Assembly: GCF_009498235.1 (NCBI RefSeq)
Contig: NZ_CP044205.1
Location: 2,791,389-2,855,388, forward strand
Direction: 5' to 3'
Source of the DNA: Candidatus Methylospira mobilis
GTDB taxonomy: Bacteria; Pseudomonadota; Gammaproteobacteria; Methylococcales; Methylococcaceae
DNA: 64,000 nt
How positions within the stretch are numbered: the stretch's first letter is position 1; each line of letters starts with the position of its first letter. The translations under genes were made by a program, and so were the position numbers. Below the pieces are notes generated by a model, which was not told the DNA's origin, ran no database searches, and saw nothing but the letters and a program-made list of their open reading frames with translations. Shown here piece after piece: positions 1 through 9,073 of this stretch.

Positions 1-1150
1 CCTGCGCATCGGTATAGCGCGCACTATTTTCCATCAGGTTAACGAATAGTTGCGCCAGACGATCCGCATCCGCCGACACCTCTATTGCCTTCGCAGGCGA
101 CTCCACCTCCAGCGTGAGCTGCTGTCGGGCAAGACGCACGCTAAATGAATCGGCCACATCCTGTACCAGCTCAACCACATTGACGGTATATTTTCGATAG
201 TTAAGCGCCCCCTGATCCGTCAAGGCCAGCTGATAAAGGTCGTCAACGAGCTTTCTCAGCCGTTGTACCTCTGCCACCAAAGACAAGAGCGTCGATTCGT
301 CGAAAGGCCTCACCCCATCTTCCAGAGCCTGTAATTCTCCGTACAGAATTGTCAACGGCGTGCGTAACTCATGAGAAATATCCGCAAACCAGCGCTGCCG
401 CGCATCGCGGCTTTTACTCAACGCATCAGCAAGCGCGTTGAAGTCCGTGGCCAGCTCACCCAATTCATCCCCGGTTGTTACCGGAATTCGCATATCGTAG
501 TAGCCATCAGCAAGCTGCCTGGCAATTTCCGCCATTTTTCTAAAAAAACGGGTACGGTTGCGAGCAACGACCAGTGCGGCCAGCAAGGCCAATGTCAACA
601 CCAGAGCGACTATCAAAAACCAGGCCTGATTTTGGCGTTCTACAAAACGCAGATCGACACGATCCGTGATTTCGATCATGGGCATGATGCCAAGATAACC
701 CACAGTCATCTCCGCATATTGAACGGGTTCCATCTTTTTAATATTAGTCAAAGCTTCCGGATTACCGGCTACAAAACGGCGATTTGCATCAAACAAACCG
801 ATGCGCGGCCCAATTCTAAGTGTATCGGGAGGAGGAACGTCTCTCTCTGAAAATGGCGCTGGAGGCGGCGGAAACCCGTCAGGTCCGGGCGGCGGCCGCC
901 CAGACCCTGGACGCAAAATCCGTAACCAGGCTCCAGGGTTATCAACCAGGTTGCCCCAGCCGCTGTCCGGATCGTAGGCTTGCGCAACGCGCCTGGCCAT
1001 CCCAGTTAAGTGCGTACGCTCCATGTCATTGAGATAATCCAAAAAACCCTGTCGAAAACTCCAGTGCATCAAGCCGGCAGTCAATCCCAGCACCACTAGT
1101 GCGAGCAATACAAAGACAATAAATAATTTATGCCAGATTTTTAAATGCAT
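1..1150 (-). CDS. Sensor histidine kinase, BaeS-like (partial, C-terminus off the left edge)
   Basis: This is an inner-membrane two-component sensor kinase that autophosphorylates on a His and passes the phosphate to a response regulator outside the window. Translating back from an ATG at 1150 gives about 383 residues without a stop. In order there is an N-terminal membrane helix (about residues 8-28), a periplasmic stretch containing a proline/glycine-rich segment, a second helix (about 170-190), a HAMP linker ending near GDELGELATDFNALADAL, the H-box DISHELRTPL, and the start of the ATPase domain with the N-box LFVNLMENSARYTD at the window edge. The layout and the H-box sequence match BaeS/CpxA-type kinases. 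The signal sensed is not visible. The partner regulator is expected just beyond position 1, which is inference. Confidence 0.9.
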   Translation of the reverse strand, partial: MHLKIWHKLFIVFVLLALVVLGLTAGLMHWSFRQGFLDYLNDMERTHLTGMARRVAQAYDPDSGWGNLVDNPGAWLRILRPGSGRPPPGPDGFPPPPAPFSERDVPPPDTLRIGPRIGLFDANRRFVAGNPEALTNIKKMEPVQYAEMTVGYLGIMPMIEITDRVDLRFVERQNQAWFLIVALVLTLALLAALVVARNRTRFFRKMAEIARQLADGYYDMRIPVTTGDELGELATDFNALADALSKSRDARQRWFADISHELRTPLTILYGELQALEDGVRPFDESTLLSLVAEVQRLRKLVDDLYQLALTDQGALNYRKYTVNVVELVQDVADSFSVRLARQQLTLEVESPAKAIEVSADADRLAQLFVNLMENSARYTDAQ

Positions 1151-1254
1151 GGCTTCATTTCTTCACCCGTAAACCCGCGACAATACCATCAGGACAGCGG
1201 ATTTTTGCCGGAATATCCCTTCCGCCCTCACAAGATGAAGTTTCGCAGGCGCCA

Positions 1255-2349
1255 TCAATGATGCGGCAGCAAAGCGCCTGCGCCATTGCCGCTCCCCCCA
1301 GCTTGCGGGGCGGCGTGATCGGGTATAGCGGTGCTGCTCTGTGTTGCTACTACGCCATAATAGGTAGGTCCCAAAAAGTAGGGGAATACACCCTTGCCGT
1401 TCGCATCTACAGTCGTAAAATAAGCATAAGTGCCGTTTGGATAGTCAGGCGTTACCGTAAACCGTCCATTATGCTCATCCAGATGACCTGAATCTTTCAC
1501 ATAAACGTAATCTTCCGCATAGGAACCAAGCGCAACGGATGCAATGGATGGCCCATCTTCAGAAGCAGGCAGCACAGTGCCATCGGCCAAGCTAGTCCGA
1601 TCATTCATATTACGTAAACTGTAACTGGACTTAATACGCACGAGACCGCCACTGCCATTGGGATTGGCGTAGCCGTAAGGCCCGTAAATCGGATAACCGT
1701 CCACAGCGAACCCCAATATCGGCGAGTGATGAGTACCGTCATCGCCCAGCTCTTCACGCAAGGAAGTCGGACTCTGATGATGGTGATATTCTCCCGGAAG
1801 ATAGCCGCTCACTGCGGTGGTCGCATTGCGTAGCGGCGCAGGGTGACCGGGCGCGGTGTCAAAGCTTTGCCCTTCAAAAACATTAGCGTCCTGATGCCAA
1901 ACCCCCTGATTCTGGTAGCTGAAGGCATCCGCATAACTGAAAATCGCAACCCCATTGACAAAAACGCCGATCGCACCCAAACCGACTTCAGTTAAGGTAT
2001 TGGAAAGATTCGGTTGCGGATTGAGCGGAATGCCATAGATGGCCTGTATATTGGAAGCATAGGCCGGATTACCTGGAAATGGTCCGGTGGGGTAGGAAGG
2101 AACGCCCGAAGTCTGTATGTAAACCTTGCTAGCGGTCGAACTAACGCTGCTCACGTTGGCGGGTATCTGAACAGCAAGCGAGTTCAGCGTTGCATCAGGG
2201 CTGGAGCCGGTTACACCATTTTTATTAACTACCCAGGCCGTAACTGCGGGCGGCGAGCTGCCTGCGGCAAAAACCTGGGCGCTGTACCCGATGAAATCCA
2301 GGCTCAGGCCGAGAGCGATCAGTGCGCGATAAATTGCTGTGTACCTCAT
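1255..2349 (-). CDS. Secreted YHYH-domain protein
   Basis: This is a 364-aa exported protein of unknown biochemical role. The start at 2349 is preferred over a longer frame from 2406 because AAGGAGA sits just upstream and the protein then begins with a signal peptide (MRYTAIYRALIALGLSL, cleavage near VFAAG). The central part carries the histidine-rich YHYH hallmark: EYHHHQSPTSLREELGDDG, then HHSPILGFAVDGYPIYGPYG. YHYH proteins are known mainly as a conserved extracytoplasmic family in aquatic bacteria; the His cluster suggests metal binding, but that is inference. It stands alone between a sensor kinase and a non-coding stretch. It ends PHH, another His cluster. Confidence 0.85.
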   Translation of the reverse strand: MRYTAIYRALIALGLSLDFIGYSAQVFAAGSSPPAVTAWVVNKNGVTGSSPDATLNSLAVQIPANVSSVSSTASKVYIQTSGVPSYPTGPFPGNPAYASNIQAIYGIPLNPQPNLSNTLTEVGLGAIGVFVNGVAIFSYADAFSYQNQGVWHQDANVFEGQSFDTAPGHPAPLRNATTAVSGYLPGEYHHHQSPTSLREELGDDGTHHSPILGFAVDGYPIYGPYGYANPNGSGGLVRIKSSYSLRNMNDRTSLADGTVLPASEDGPSIASVALGSYAEDYVYVKDSGHLDEHNGRFTVTPDYPNGTYAYFTTVDANGKGVFPYFLGPTYYGVVATQSSTAIPDHAAPQAGGSGNGAGALLPHH

Positions 2350-2999
2350 CGAAGTATTCTCCTTGTTAATATTGAGTGTAAGCAGCGCCATTGCGCCACG
2401 GTACAAAGCTTAATGCCTCTTTGTGCATAAAAATGGCAGAAATCATGGAGAAAATAAGGAGATTGAGACCGGGATGCGCTTCGTTATACGTCATTACGTC
2501 GACCCGCTGGGGAATTTCAATTGGGTCTTTGCCCTAGGCATCGAGGCGTCGCCATTTTTCGCGAAACCTGATCGGACATCCCAGCCTCCCTCAGGAGCGA
2601 AAAACCGGCTATAACTGTGCCTTCGGCCACCGCGCGCATCCCCGCGTGACCCGAAGACGGCGCTTCTCGCCGCAGATGGTTCGACGCCTTGTCGCAGGCC
2701 TGCAGGATTCCGACAAAATCCTGCCCGGCGCTAAAGGCTTCCGGGGACTGCTCGATTCGCTCCATATCTGGCAGCATCTAGCAGCGATGGAGTATCGCAG
2801 CGGTCATGCACAACGCTTGCGCCATAAACGATTTCCACGGTAGCCTTATCGCTGTTACTTTTCAAGTAGATTTAAGCGCGATTGCCCTGCAGGGGATCAT
2901 TATAATCCTTGGGTTCTTGCAGGAATTCGGCTATTTTGAATAAATTAAACACAACCGGTTGCCAGCTGTAGTGAGTTTCCGATCTACCAATTACACCAT
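2350..2999. other. 650-bp non-coding stretch
   Basis: No convincing gene was found. The open frames here lack ribosome binding sites and recognisable sequence. The only notable content is the short repeat at 2552-2584, shared with 35669-35701. Confidence 0.5.
2552..2584. repeat. Short dispersed repeat, copy 1 (possible IS-end relic)
   Basis: CCATTTTTCGCGAAACCTG is identical at 2552-2570 and 35669-35687. After a short divergent spot the match continues as GGACATCC. In both places the following bases contain a similar palindrome-like CTCCCTCAGGAG / TTTCCGGCAGG region. The second copy lies next to an IS66 element, so a mobile-element end or MITE remnant is likely. The family is not identified. 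Confidence 0.5.
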
Positions 3000-3983
3000 T
3001 CACAACCTTTCTTTTATCAACCCCGCCACAAGCCGGGCGTGCCCCTCCCCCGCATTAAGCGCCGGAATATAACGGTAGGAAACGCCGCCCGCCGCCAGAA
3101 AAATGTCTCGATTGGTGATTGCGATTTCTTCCAGAGTTTCCAGACAATCCACGGCAAATCCGGGGCAAACCACATCGACGTTGAGTATCTCTTCGCACGG
3201 CAGTGATTTCAGCACATCGACACAATAGGGCTTGACCCATTCGGCCTTGCCGAAGCGAGATTGAAAAACCACGCGCCAGGCTACGTGCGGCAATCCCAGC
3301 TGTGCAGCTATCCGTTCGGCGGTATCCAGACATTGCTCCACGTAAGGATCGCCAAGGTCGCGACAGCGTTGCGGCAGGCCGTGAAAGGAAAACAGCAAAA
3401 GATCGGCAGCGCCATGCGCCGCGTGGAAAGACCGGATACTTTCGCTAACGGCAGCGATATAGGCCGGATCATCGTGATAGCCGGCAATAAAATTCAGCGC
3501 CGGGATACGTCTCCATGTTTTAAAAACGGCGGCTATCGCATCGAAGGCGCTGGCGGTAGTCGCCGCAGCGTATTGCGGATAGAGCGGCATAACGATCAGC
3601 TTGTCGACCTGCAAGCGCCGCAAGGCTTCCAGTCGTGATATTATTGAGGGATTGCCGTAACGCATCGCAATCTCCACCCGTATATCGTCGTGACCGTCGC
3701 TATCGAGAACCCGCCGCACGGCATCGGCCAGATCCTGCGTCAACGCCAACAACGGCGAACCTCTGTCCGTCCATATGCTTTTATAAGCCTTGGCCGACTT
3801 GCGCGGTCTCAAGCGCAAAACTATGCCATGCAGAATCAGCCACCACAGCACGCGAGGTATTTCCACGACGCGGGTATCCGATAAAAACTCGGACAAGTAT
3901 CGTCTGAGCGCGGCGGGCGTCGGGGCGTCGGGCGTGCCGAGATTTAACAGCATCACACAGGTCTTTACGGGAGATGAAGCCAT
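3000..3983 (-). CDS. hemH: Ferrochelatase
   Basis: It inserts Fe2+ into protoporphyrin IX, the last step of protohaem synthesis. The length, 327 aa, is typical of bacterial HemH. Seen: the N-terminal VMLLNLGTPDAPTPAALRRY, the catalytic-His signature LLLFSFHGLPQR, and the C-terminal part with FQSRFGKAEWVKPY and CPGFAVDCLETLEEI. It lies 8 bp downstream of folE on the same strand, so the two are probably co-transcribed. Haem supply fits the many c-type and bd-like cytochromes in the window. Confidence 0.97.
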   Translation of the reverse strand: MASSPVKTCVMLLNLGTPDAPTPAALRRYLSEFLSDTRVVEIPRVLWWLILHGIVLRLRPRKSAKAYKSIWTDRGSPLLALTQDLADAVRRVLDSDGHDDIRVEIAMRYGNPSIISRLEALRRLQVDKLIVMPLYPQYAAATTASAFDAIAAVFKTWRRIPALNFIAGYHDDPAYIAAVSESIRSFHAAHGAADLLLFSFHGLPQRCRDLGDPYVEQCLDTAERIAAQLGLPHVAWRVVFQSRFGKAEWVKPYCVDVLKSLPCEEILNVDVVCPGFAVDCLETLEEIAITNRDIFLAAGGVSYRYIPALNAGEGHARLVAGLIKERL

Positions 3984-3991
3984 GGCGGCGG

Positions 3992-4537
3992 CTACTTGCG
4001 ATTAATCAAATTGAGGAACTCCGAACGCGTGCTGAACTCCTTGCGGAATATTCCCAGCATGGAAGACGTCATCATCACCGAATTCTGCTTTTCGACCCCA
4101 CGCATCATCATGCACAGATGTTTGGCTTCGATCACCACGGCAACGCCTCTCGGATTCACCGCGGTCTGTATTGCATCGGCTATCTGTTTGGTCAGTTTTT
4201 CCTGGATCTGCAAACGGCGTGCGTACATTTCCACGATGCGCGCTATTTTCGACAAGCCCAGCACTTTACCCTTGGGAAGATAAGCCACATGACATTTGCC
4301 GATAAACGGCAACAGGTGATGTTCGCAGAGCGAGTAAAGCTCTATATCCTTGACGATCACCATATCCTCGGTATCGGCTTCGAAAATGGCGTTATTTATC
4401 ACGCCTTCGAGCGTCATATTGTAGCCGCTGTTGAGGTATCGGAACGCCGCTGCCGCGCGTTTGGGCGTATCGACCAGCCCCTCTCTCGTTTCATCTTCTC
4501 CTATATTCCGGATCAGTTGGGAGTAAGCGTCTTTCAT
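3992..4537 (-). CDS. folE: GTP cyclohydrolase I
   Basis: It converts GTP to 7,8-dihydroneopterin triphosphate, the entry point for folate and other pterins. The 181-aa protein has the zinc site of the family: Cys in [16 protein letters not shown] together with its two His, and Cys in [12 protein letters not shown]. The C-terminal TSSMLGIF stretch is also typical. It is divergent from the DHPS-like/SDR/methyltransferase operon that begins at 4729, with 191 bp between them, so it may feed that pathway. It is followed closely by hemH. Confidence 0.97.
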   Translation of the reverse strand: MKDAYSQLIRNIGEDETREGLVDTPKRAAAAFRYLNSGYNMTLEGVINNAIFEADTEDMVIVKDIELYSLCEHHLLPFIGKCHVAYLPKGKVLGLSKIARIVEMYARRLQIQEKLTKQIADAIQTAVNPRGVAVVIEAKHLCMMMRGVEKQNSVMMTSSMLGIFRKEFSTRSEFLNLINRK

Positions 4538-4728
4538 AGTGCCTCTGGTATTATCAAATTGGGAATATTATAACCAGCCCGGGCAACTTGTTTTGACCCG
4601 TCATCGTACGGAATAAACAAGGCCGGCAATGGGAGCGGTATTATTGCACCACTATTCGATCCGCGCACGGTAAAATCCCTACCTGTAAACTAGGGTACTA
4701 TCTACAACCAATGACAGGATGATTAGCC

Positions 4729-5625
4729 ATGCTTGATCTGAATTATCTGTCCGGACTGGCCCGGATGCACGGCGGCCCGTTGCAGCAGCCCATGACGCGC
4801 GCCATGACCTTGCGCGGAGCAAGCTTTTCGCCCTGGCCCGAGGTGTCGATCATGGGGGTGGTGAATTTATCTCCCGGCTCCTGGTACCGGGAAAGCGTGG
4901 CTACCGGCGTGGAAGCCGCCGTGCGACGCGGACGGCGGCTGGCGGTGGAAGGCGCGCGCATCATTGATATCGGCGCCGAATCCACTTTATCGCATACCGC
5001 TCGCGTAGATGCTGCAACGCAACGCTCGAATCTGGTTCCGGTCGTGAGGGAACTCAGCGCCGACGGCATCCTGGTTTCGGTTGAAACCTATCATGCCGAC
5101 GTCACCAAGGCATGTCTGCAGGCCGGCGCTGCTGTTGTCAACCTGACGGCGGGAGCCGATACGGAACCCTTTTATCGCATGGTTGCGGAACACGAGGCCG
5201 GCATCATCATCTGTTACGTGCAAAACGGCAAACATGTTCGCGACGTCGGCGACTTCCTGATGACCGGCGACCATACTCAGGCGCTTTACGATTATTTCGC
5301 GCGTGAAACCGAGCTGGCGGCCAGTCTGGGCGTGGAGCGCATGTGGATCGACCCCGGCTTGGGATTTTATTATCAAAACCTGAACGACAGCAAGTCCCGC
5401 ATCCGATATCAGCTGGAAACGTTTCTGAACAGTTTTCGTTTACACGCCCTGGGCTGGCCGGTCTGTCATGCGCTGCCGCATGCGTTCGAATGTTTCGAGG
5501 AGGAAGTCCGTAGCGCCGAACCGTTTTTCGCTGTCATGGCCTTGCTTGGGCAAGCCGATTTGCTGCGCACGCATGAAGTCGCCAAGGTGCGCGGCGTGAT
5601 CGAGGCGATGAAGATGATCTCATGA
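4729..5625 (+). CDS. Dihydropteroate synthase-like protein, non-canonical
   Basis: This 298-aa protein has the DHPS TIM-barrel landmarks in order: IMGVVNLSPGSWYRES (cf. MGVLNVTPDSF), IIDIGAEST (cf. IDIGGEST), VSVETYHADV (cf. SVDTYKA), VVNLTAG, a MWIDPGLGF loop and a C-terminal LLRTHEVAKV (cf. R-x-H-D). The pterin-binding face therefore looks conserved. The loop that in true DHPS carries the Ser-Arg-Lys motif reads CHALPHAFECF, with no Lys, so ordinary pABA condensation is doubtful. It starts a three-gene operon in which each stop overlaps the next start (ATGA). It is divergent from folE. Inference: a paralogue acting on a pterin other than the folate precursor, or a methyl-pterin-binding protein. 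Confidence 0.8.
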   Translation: MLDLNYLSGLARMHGGPLQQPMTRAMTLRGASFSPWPEVSIMGVVNLSPGSWYRESVATGVEAAVRRGRRLAVEGARIIDIGAESTLSHTARVDAATQRSNLVPVVRELSADGILVSVETYHADVTKACLQAGAAVVNLTAGADTEPFYRMVAEHEAGIIICYVQNGKHVRDVGDFLMTGDHTQALYDYFARETELAASLGVERMWIDPGLGFYYQNLNDSKSRIRYQLETFLNSFRLHALGWPVCHALPHAFECFEEEVRSAEPFFAVMALLGQADLLRTHEVAKVRGVIEAMKMIS

Positions 5626-6341
5626 ACAGGGTTGCGTTAATAACCGGGGCTGGGCGCGGATTGGGCGCCGCGCTTGCAATCAGGCTGGCGTATGACGGCT
5701 TTCGCGTGGCGGTGCATTACCGCTCCAGCACTGCCGGAGCCGAACGAACCTGCTCCGCTATCCAGGAATCAGGAGGGATTGCCGAATTGTTTTGCGCGGA
5801 TCTGGCGCGCGATGCCGAGGCTCTGGCGCTTGCCGACAGCGTCGGCAAGCGTTTTGGCCAGATCGATCTGCTGATCAACAATGCTGGAATTTATCGGGAG
5901 CGGCGCGGTTTGCAGCTGAGCGAAGAGGAGTGGTTCGAAGGACTGAACTCGACCGTGACCCAGTCCTTTTTCACCACGCGCGCCTGTCTTCCCTGGATGC
6001 AGAAAGCCCGGCTCAAACGCATAATCAACATCGGCGACTCCAGTTGCGACCGGCCCGGCGCGCGCGACTACGCATTGAGCTACCATATCGGCAAAACCGG
6101 CTTATGGATATTGACGCGCTCACTGGCCGCTGAACTGGCCGCCGATGGCGTCGCCGTAAACATGGTCTCACCCGGCTTTCTCGAAAACAGCATCGGCAGT
6201 ACCGGAGCCGAGTCCATACCGGCGGGCCGGCCCGGAAATTTCGGGGATATTTTTCAAGCCGTCAGATTTCTCGCGCTGGAAGCCCCGGCATACCTCACCG
6301 GTTCGAATCTGGTGGTCAGCGGCGGATGGAATCTGCGATGA
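5622..6341 (+). CDS. SDR-family oxidoreductase (FolM/pteridine reductase-like)
   Basis: This is a 239-aa classical short-chain dehydrogenase. The NAD(P) motif TGAGRGLG is at residues 8-15, NNAG is near 87, the catalytic Ser is in NIGDSS, and Tyr/Lys are in YHIGK. The end IPAGRPGNFGDI..SGGWNL matches the SDR C-terminal pattern also seen in pteridine reductases and FabG. The ATG overlaps the stop of the DHPS-like gene (ATGA) and the stop overlaps the methyltransferase start in the same way. Pterin reduction is inferred from the neighbours, folE and the DHPS-like gene. A generic FabG-like role cannot be excluded from sequence alone. Confidence 0.85.
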   Translation: MNRVALITGAGRGLGAALAIRLAYDGFRVAVHYRSSTAGAERTCSAIQESGGIAELFCADLARDAEALALADSVGKRFGQIDLLINNAGIYRERRGLQLSEEEWFEGLNSTVTQSFFTTRACLPWMQKARLKRIINIGDSSCDRPGARDYALSYHIGKTGLWILTRSLAAELAADGVAVNMVSPGFLENSIGSTGAESIPAGRPGNFGDIFQAVRFLALEAPAYLTGSNLVVSGGWNLR

Positions 6342-7396
6342 ATACCGAGTCGTTTCGGCCCGTGTGGGTACACCCGTCGCTGCGTGGCGAAATGCAGGCG
6401 AGAAAGCGTGCGGATTCGCTGTGTTTGGGAGAAATGGAGCACGCCTTCCATTATGTCGGCGTCAGACAAACACAGTTATGGCTGGAAGTACACCGCAACC
6501 ATGCACCGATGTTCGGCGATCCCGCCTTCGAGGCTATCTATCGCCGGATTTTCACCGATGTTGCCGCAAACCTGAACGGGCAGCCGCTCCATGTAATTGG
6601 TCTCGGCACAGGTGGAGGACAAAAGGAAAGCCGGCTGCTGGAAGCTTTGCAAAGCGCGGGCTGCCCGTGCCGCTACACCCCGATCGATATTAGCCTGGAA
6701 TTGGCATTGCTCTCCGCTGAAACGGCCGCCGGGAAATCGAGCTACGATATCATGCCGGTAGCGGGCGACCTTTCCCTGCTGAGCGAGCTTCCGGACTGGC
6801 TCGAACGCTACCCGGCCGGCGAGATGCGGATTTACACGGCTTTCGGACTGACTCCGAACTTCCTGCCAAGCTGGCTTTTCCCGCGACTGCATGGTGTTTT
6901 AAGACCACAGGACAAGCTGCTGCTGAGCGCAAACCTGGCATTGGAAAACGGTGCATCCGATACTGATGCAAGCTACCACAGTGCCTGCGCCGCCATCCTG
7001 CCGCAATACGATAATGCGGAAACGAGGCAGTGGCTCGGGCAGGTTCTGGTCGACTGGGGCATCGCGGAATATTTGACTCCGTTGCGCTTCACCATCAAAC
7101 CCATCGAAAAGCTACAGGCCTTCGTCGCCCGCAGCACATGGCGGGAAGATGTTTCTTTCCCCTGGGAAGGCAAGTATTTTCAGGCGCGCAAAGGCGACGA
7201 ACTAAGGCTTTTTTTCAGTCTGCGCTACACCCCAAAGCGGCTGGAAGAGGTGCTGAATCGACACGGTTTCACTCTCGGACCAGGATACTGCACGCCGTGC
7301 GGACGGGAAGGCGTGTGGCAGATGGCTTGTTACCAGATTGAATCATCCCATCCGGTAGAAAGCGAATATACATCTGGACAGCTGAGTTGGAAGTAA
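6338..7396 (+). CDS. EgtD-like SAM-dependent methyltransferase
   Basis: This 352-aa protein resembles the histidine-specific methyltransferase (EgtD) family. It has the SAM-binding stretch VIGLGTGGGQKESRLLEAL, then YTPIDISLELALL, matching the family's G-x-G-x-x-K-T-R and PvDiS patterns. Start 6338 is chosen because it forms an ATGA overlap with the SDR stop; an in-frame ATG lies 12 bp upstream. No EgtB-type partner is nearby, and the partners are pterin-type enzymes instead. The substrate may therefore be a pterin or an amino-acid conjugate of one rather than histidine, which is inference. The C-terminal CTPCGREGVWQM contains a Cys pair. Confidence 0.75.
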   Translation: MNTESFRPVWVHPSLRGEMQARKRADSLCLGEMEHAFHYVGVRQTQLWLEVHRNHAPMFGDPAFEAIYRRIFTDVAANLNGQPLHVIGLGTGGGQKESRLLEALQSAGCPCRYTPIDISLELALLSAETAAGKSSYDIMPVAGDLSLLSELPDWLERYPAGEMRIYTAFGLTPNFLPSWLFPRLHGVLRPQDKLLLSANLALENGASDTDASYHSACAAILPQYDNAETRQWLGQVLVDWGIAEYLTPLRFTIKPIEKLQAFVARSTWREDVSFPWEGKYFQARKGDELRLFFSLRYTPKRLEEVLNRHGFTLGPGYCTPCGREGVWQMACYQIESSHPVESEYTSGQLSWK

Positions 7397-7502
7397 CTGA
7401 AGGCGTTTCTGGCGCAGGCATTGCCGGGAGTTGAACCGAAACGCCGCACTGGACAATATTTAAACCCGGTTCGCTACGGCATATGGCGCGAAACCAGCCT
7501 GC

Positions 7503-8477
7503 TCAGCCGGGATGTTTCCCTGCTTCCAGCAACACTTCAATGCCCGATCCCGGTTTCCATGCGTTTTCGCTTAAATAACGCCGCCACTGACGCCCACCGG
7601 GTACTCCCTGAAACAACCCCAGAATATGCCGGCTCAATGCCTGCAAACGCACCCCTTGCGCCAACTCGCGTTCTACATACGGAATAAAACGTTCCAGCAC
7701 TTCATGGCGCGTCGGCGCCGCACCATGCTCGCCGAATATGAGGCGGTCGGCATCGGCCAATAAATACGGATTATGGTAAATGGCGCGTCCCATCATTACG
7801 CCATCGAAAACCGTCAGGTGTTGCCGCGCTTCATCCAGCAATTGCACCCCACCGTTCAGTATGATGCGGAGATTGGAAAAGTCGCGCTTCAAATCGGCGG
7901 CCATGTCGTAGCGTAGCGGCGGTATGTCGCGGTTTTCCTTCGGCGATAACCCTGACAACCACGCCTTGCGCGCATGAACTATAAAAGTATGGCATCCTGC
8001 AGCCTTTACCGTCCCGACAAAAGCCGTCAATGCCTGATAACTGTCCTGATCATCGACGCCAATACGGGTTTTGACCGTCACAGGAATACCGGCTGCAGCC
8101 TGCATCGCGGCTACACAGTCCGCCACCAGTTGCGGCTCCTTCATCAGGCAAGCCCCGAAGCGACCTTTCTGTACGCGATCGCTGGGGCAGCCGACATTCA
8201 GGTTGACTTCGTCGTAGCCAAAATCTTCCGCTATGCGCGCGCATGCCGCCAGATCAGCTGGATCGCTGCCGCCCAGCTGCAATACCAGCGGATGCTCGGC
8301 GTCGTTAAACCCGAGCAATCGGGCGCGATCTCCGCGCAGTACCGCCCCCGTCGTAACCATTTCCGAATAAAGTTGCACATGCCGGCTGATGGTTCGCAGA
8401 AAAAAGCGGCAATGCCTGTCGGTCCACTCCAGCATCGGAGCGCAAGAAAGTCGATAAGAGGGAAACTGAGACATCAA
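7503..8477 (-). CDS. dusA: tRNA-dihydrouridine synthase A
   Basis: This FMN enzyme reduces uridine 20/20a in the tRNA D-loop. It is 324 aa. The N-terminus SCAPMLEWTDRHCRFFLR, the LVLQLGGSDP strand, the catalytic-Cys loop EVNLNVGCPSDRVQKGRFGACLM, and later VKTRIGVDD, FIVHARKAWLSGLSP and LNGGV all match DusA specifically rather than DusB or DusC. It is convergent with the pterin-like operon, with about 106 bp between the stops. Confidence 0.96.
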   Translation of the reverse strand: MMSQFPSYRLSCAPMLEWTDRHCRFFLRTISRHVQLYSEMVTTGAVLRGDRARLLGFNDAEHPLVLQLGGSDPADLAACARIAEDFGYDEVNLNVGCPSDRVQKGRFGACLMKEPQLVADCVAAMQAAAGIPVTVKTRIGVDDQDSYQALTAFVGTVKAAGCHTFIVHARKAWLSGLSPKENRDIPPLRYDMAADLKRDFSNLRIILNGGVQLLDEARQHLTVFDGVMMGRAIYHNPYLLADADRLIFGEHGAAPTRHEVLERFIPYVERELAQGVRLQALSRHILGLFQGVPGGRQWRRYLSENAWKPGSGIEVLLEAGKHPG

Positions 8478-9073
8478 GCATAATCTTTAATATCCAATCG
8501 TGGAAATTTACCAGATTCGACGATGCAGAGTATATCTTTCCACTCAAAAAGTGCCAGTTAAGCGCCATGGAACACAAGTAATCAAGCAACGCTTCAGCAT
8601 AATACCGCCGCCGAAGAAGAAGTGAGAAGGAAGTCAGGGTGAGACCTTCTGCGCCCATGGAAGACCGCAGAGAGCTTCCAGAGCCTGTCCTGGGCGGTAG
8701 CCGAAGGGAATGGACTGGCAGCGTGGTTAATGTAACCGACACCTTTCCGCCTGTCTCGACTGGCTTGCCTCAACCCGACTGCTTCGGTCATGACTCAAAA
8801 GCACTCACTGAATAGTAAGGTAATTAATGGAATTACCCTTAAAGTAGAACTTGTTGTTTTGCCAGTTTTTGTCCTGGTTTGGTATACTTGCTGGGAATCG
8901 GGGGGCTACAGTTACAGTTCAGCCTGTTGAAGCCTGCCTGCACCGGCTCGGGCTTCCAGGGCATGAGCGCCCGAGCCGTGCTCGATACTCCAGCTATTGC
9001 CTCTTTTTACAGGCCATAAAATGGGTATTCCCAAGGTACTCGGTCTGCTGCACTTTCAAACAAACTGCCACCT
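8478..9073. other. Long upstream region of the DUF475 gene with a strong hairpin
   Basis: There are 596 bp without a convincing gene; the minus-strand frames here lack recognisable sequence. A perfect 9-bp inverted repeat, CGGCTCGGG / CCCGAGCCG (8944-8952 / 8970-8978), lies about 100 bp before the membrane-protein start. Two other genes of the TerC superfamily (alx, ykoY) are known to carry Mn-sensing yybP-ykoY leaders. GGGGGGCTAC near 8899 is only loosely like the conserved core of that riboswitch, so no riboswitch is called. Confidence 0.4.

Noticed and set aside
2940..2999. tRNA-like bases before hemH end
   Set aside because: GGTGTAATTGGTAGA resembles a D-arm, but no anticodon or T arm can be folded.
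8594..8791. Riboswitch-like or stable-RNA-like GC-rich stretch (cobalamin, RNase P, 6S considered)
   Set aside because: A GTCTCGACTGGCTT segment looks like part of a cobalamin box, but polarity and the other boxes do not fit.
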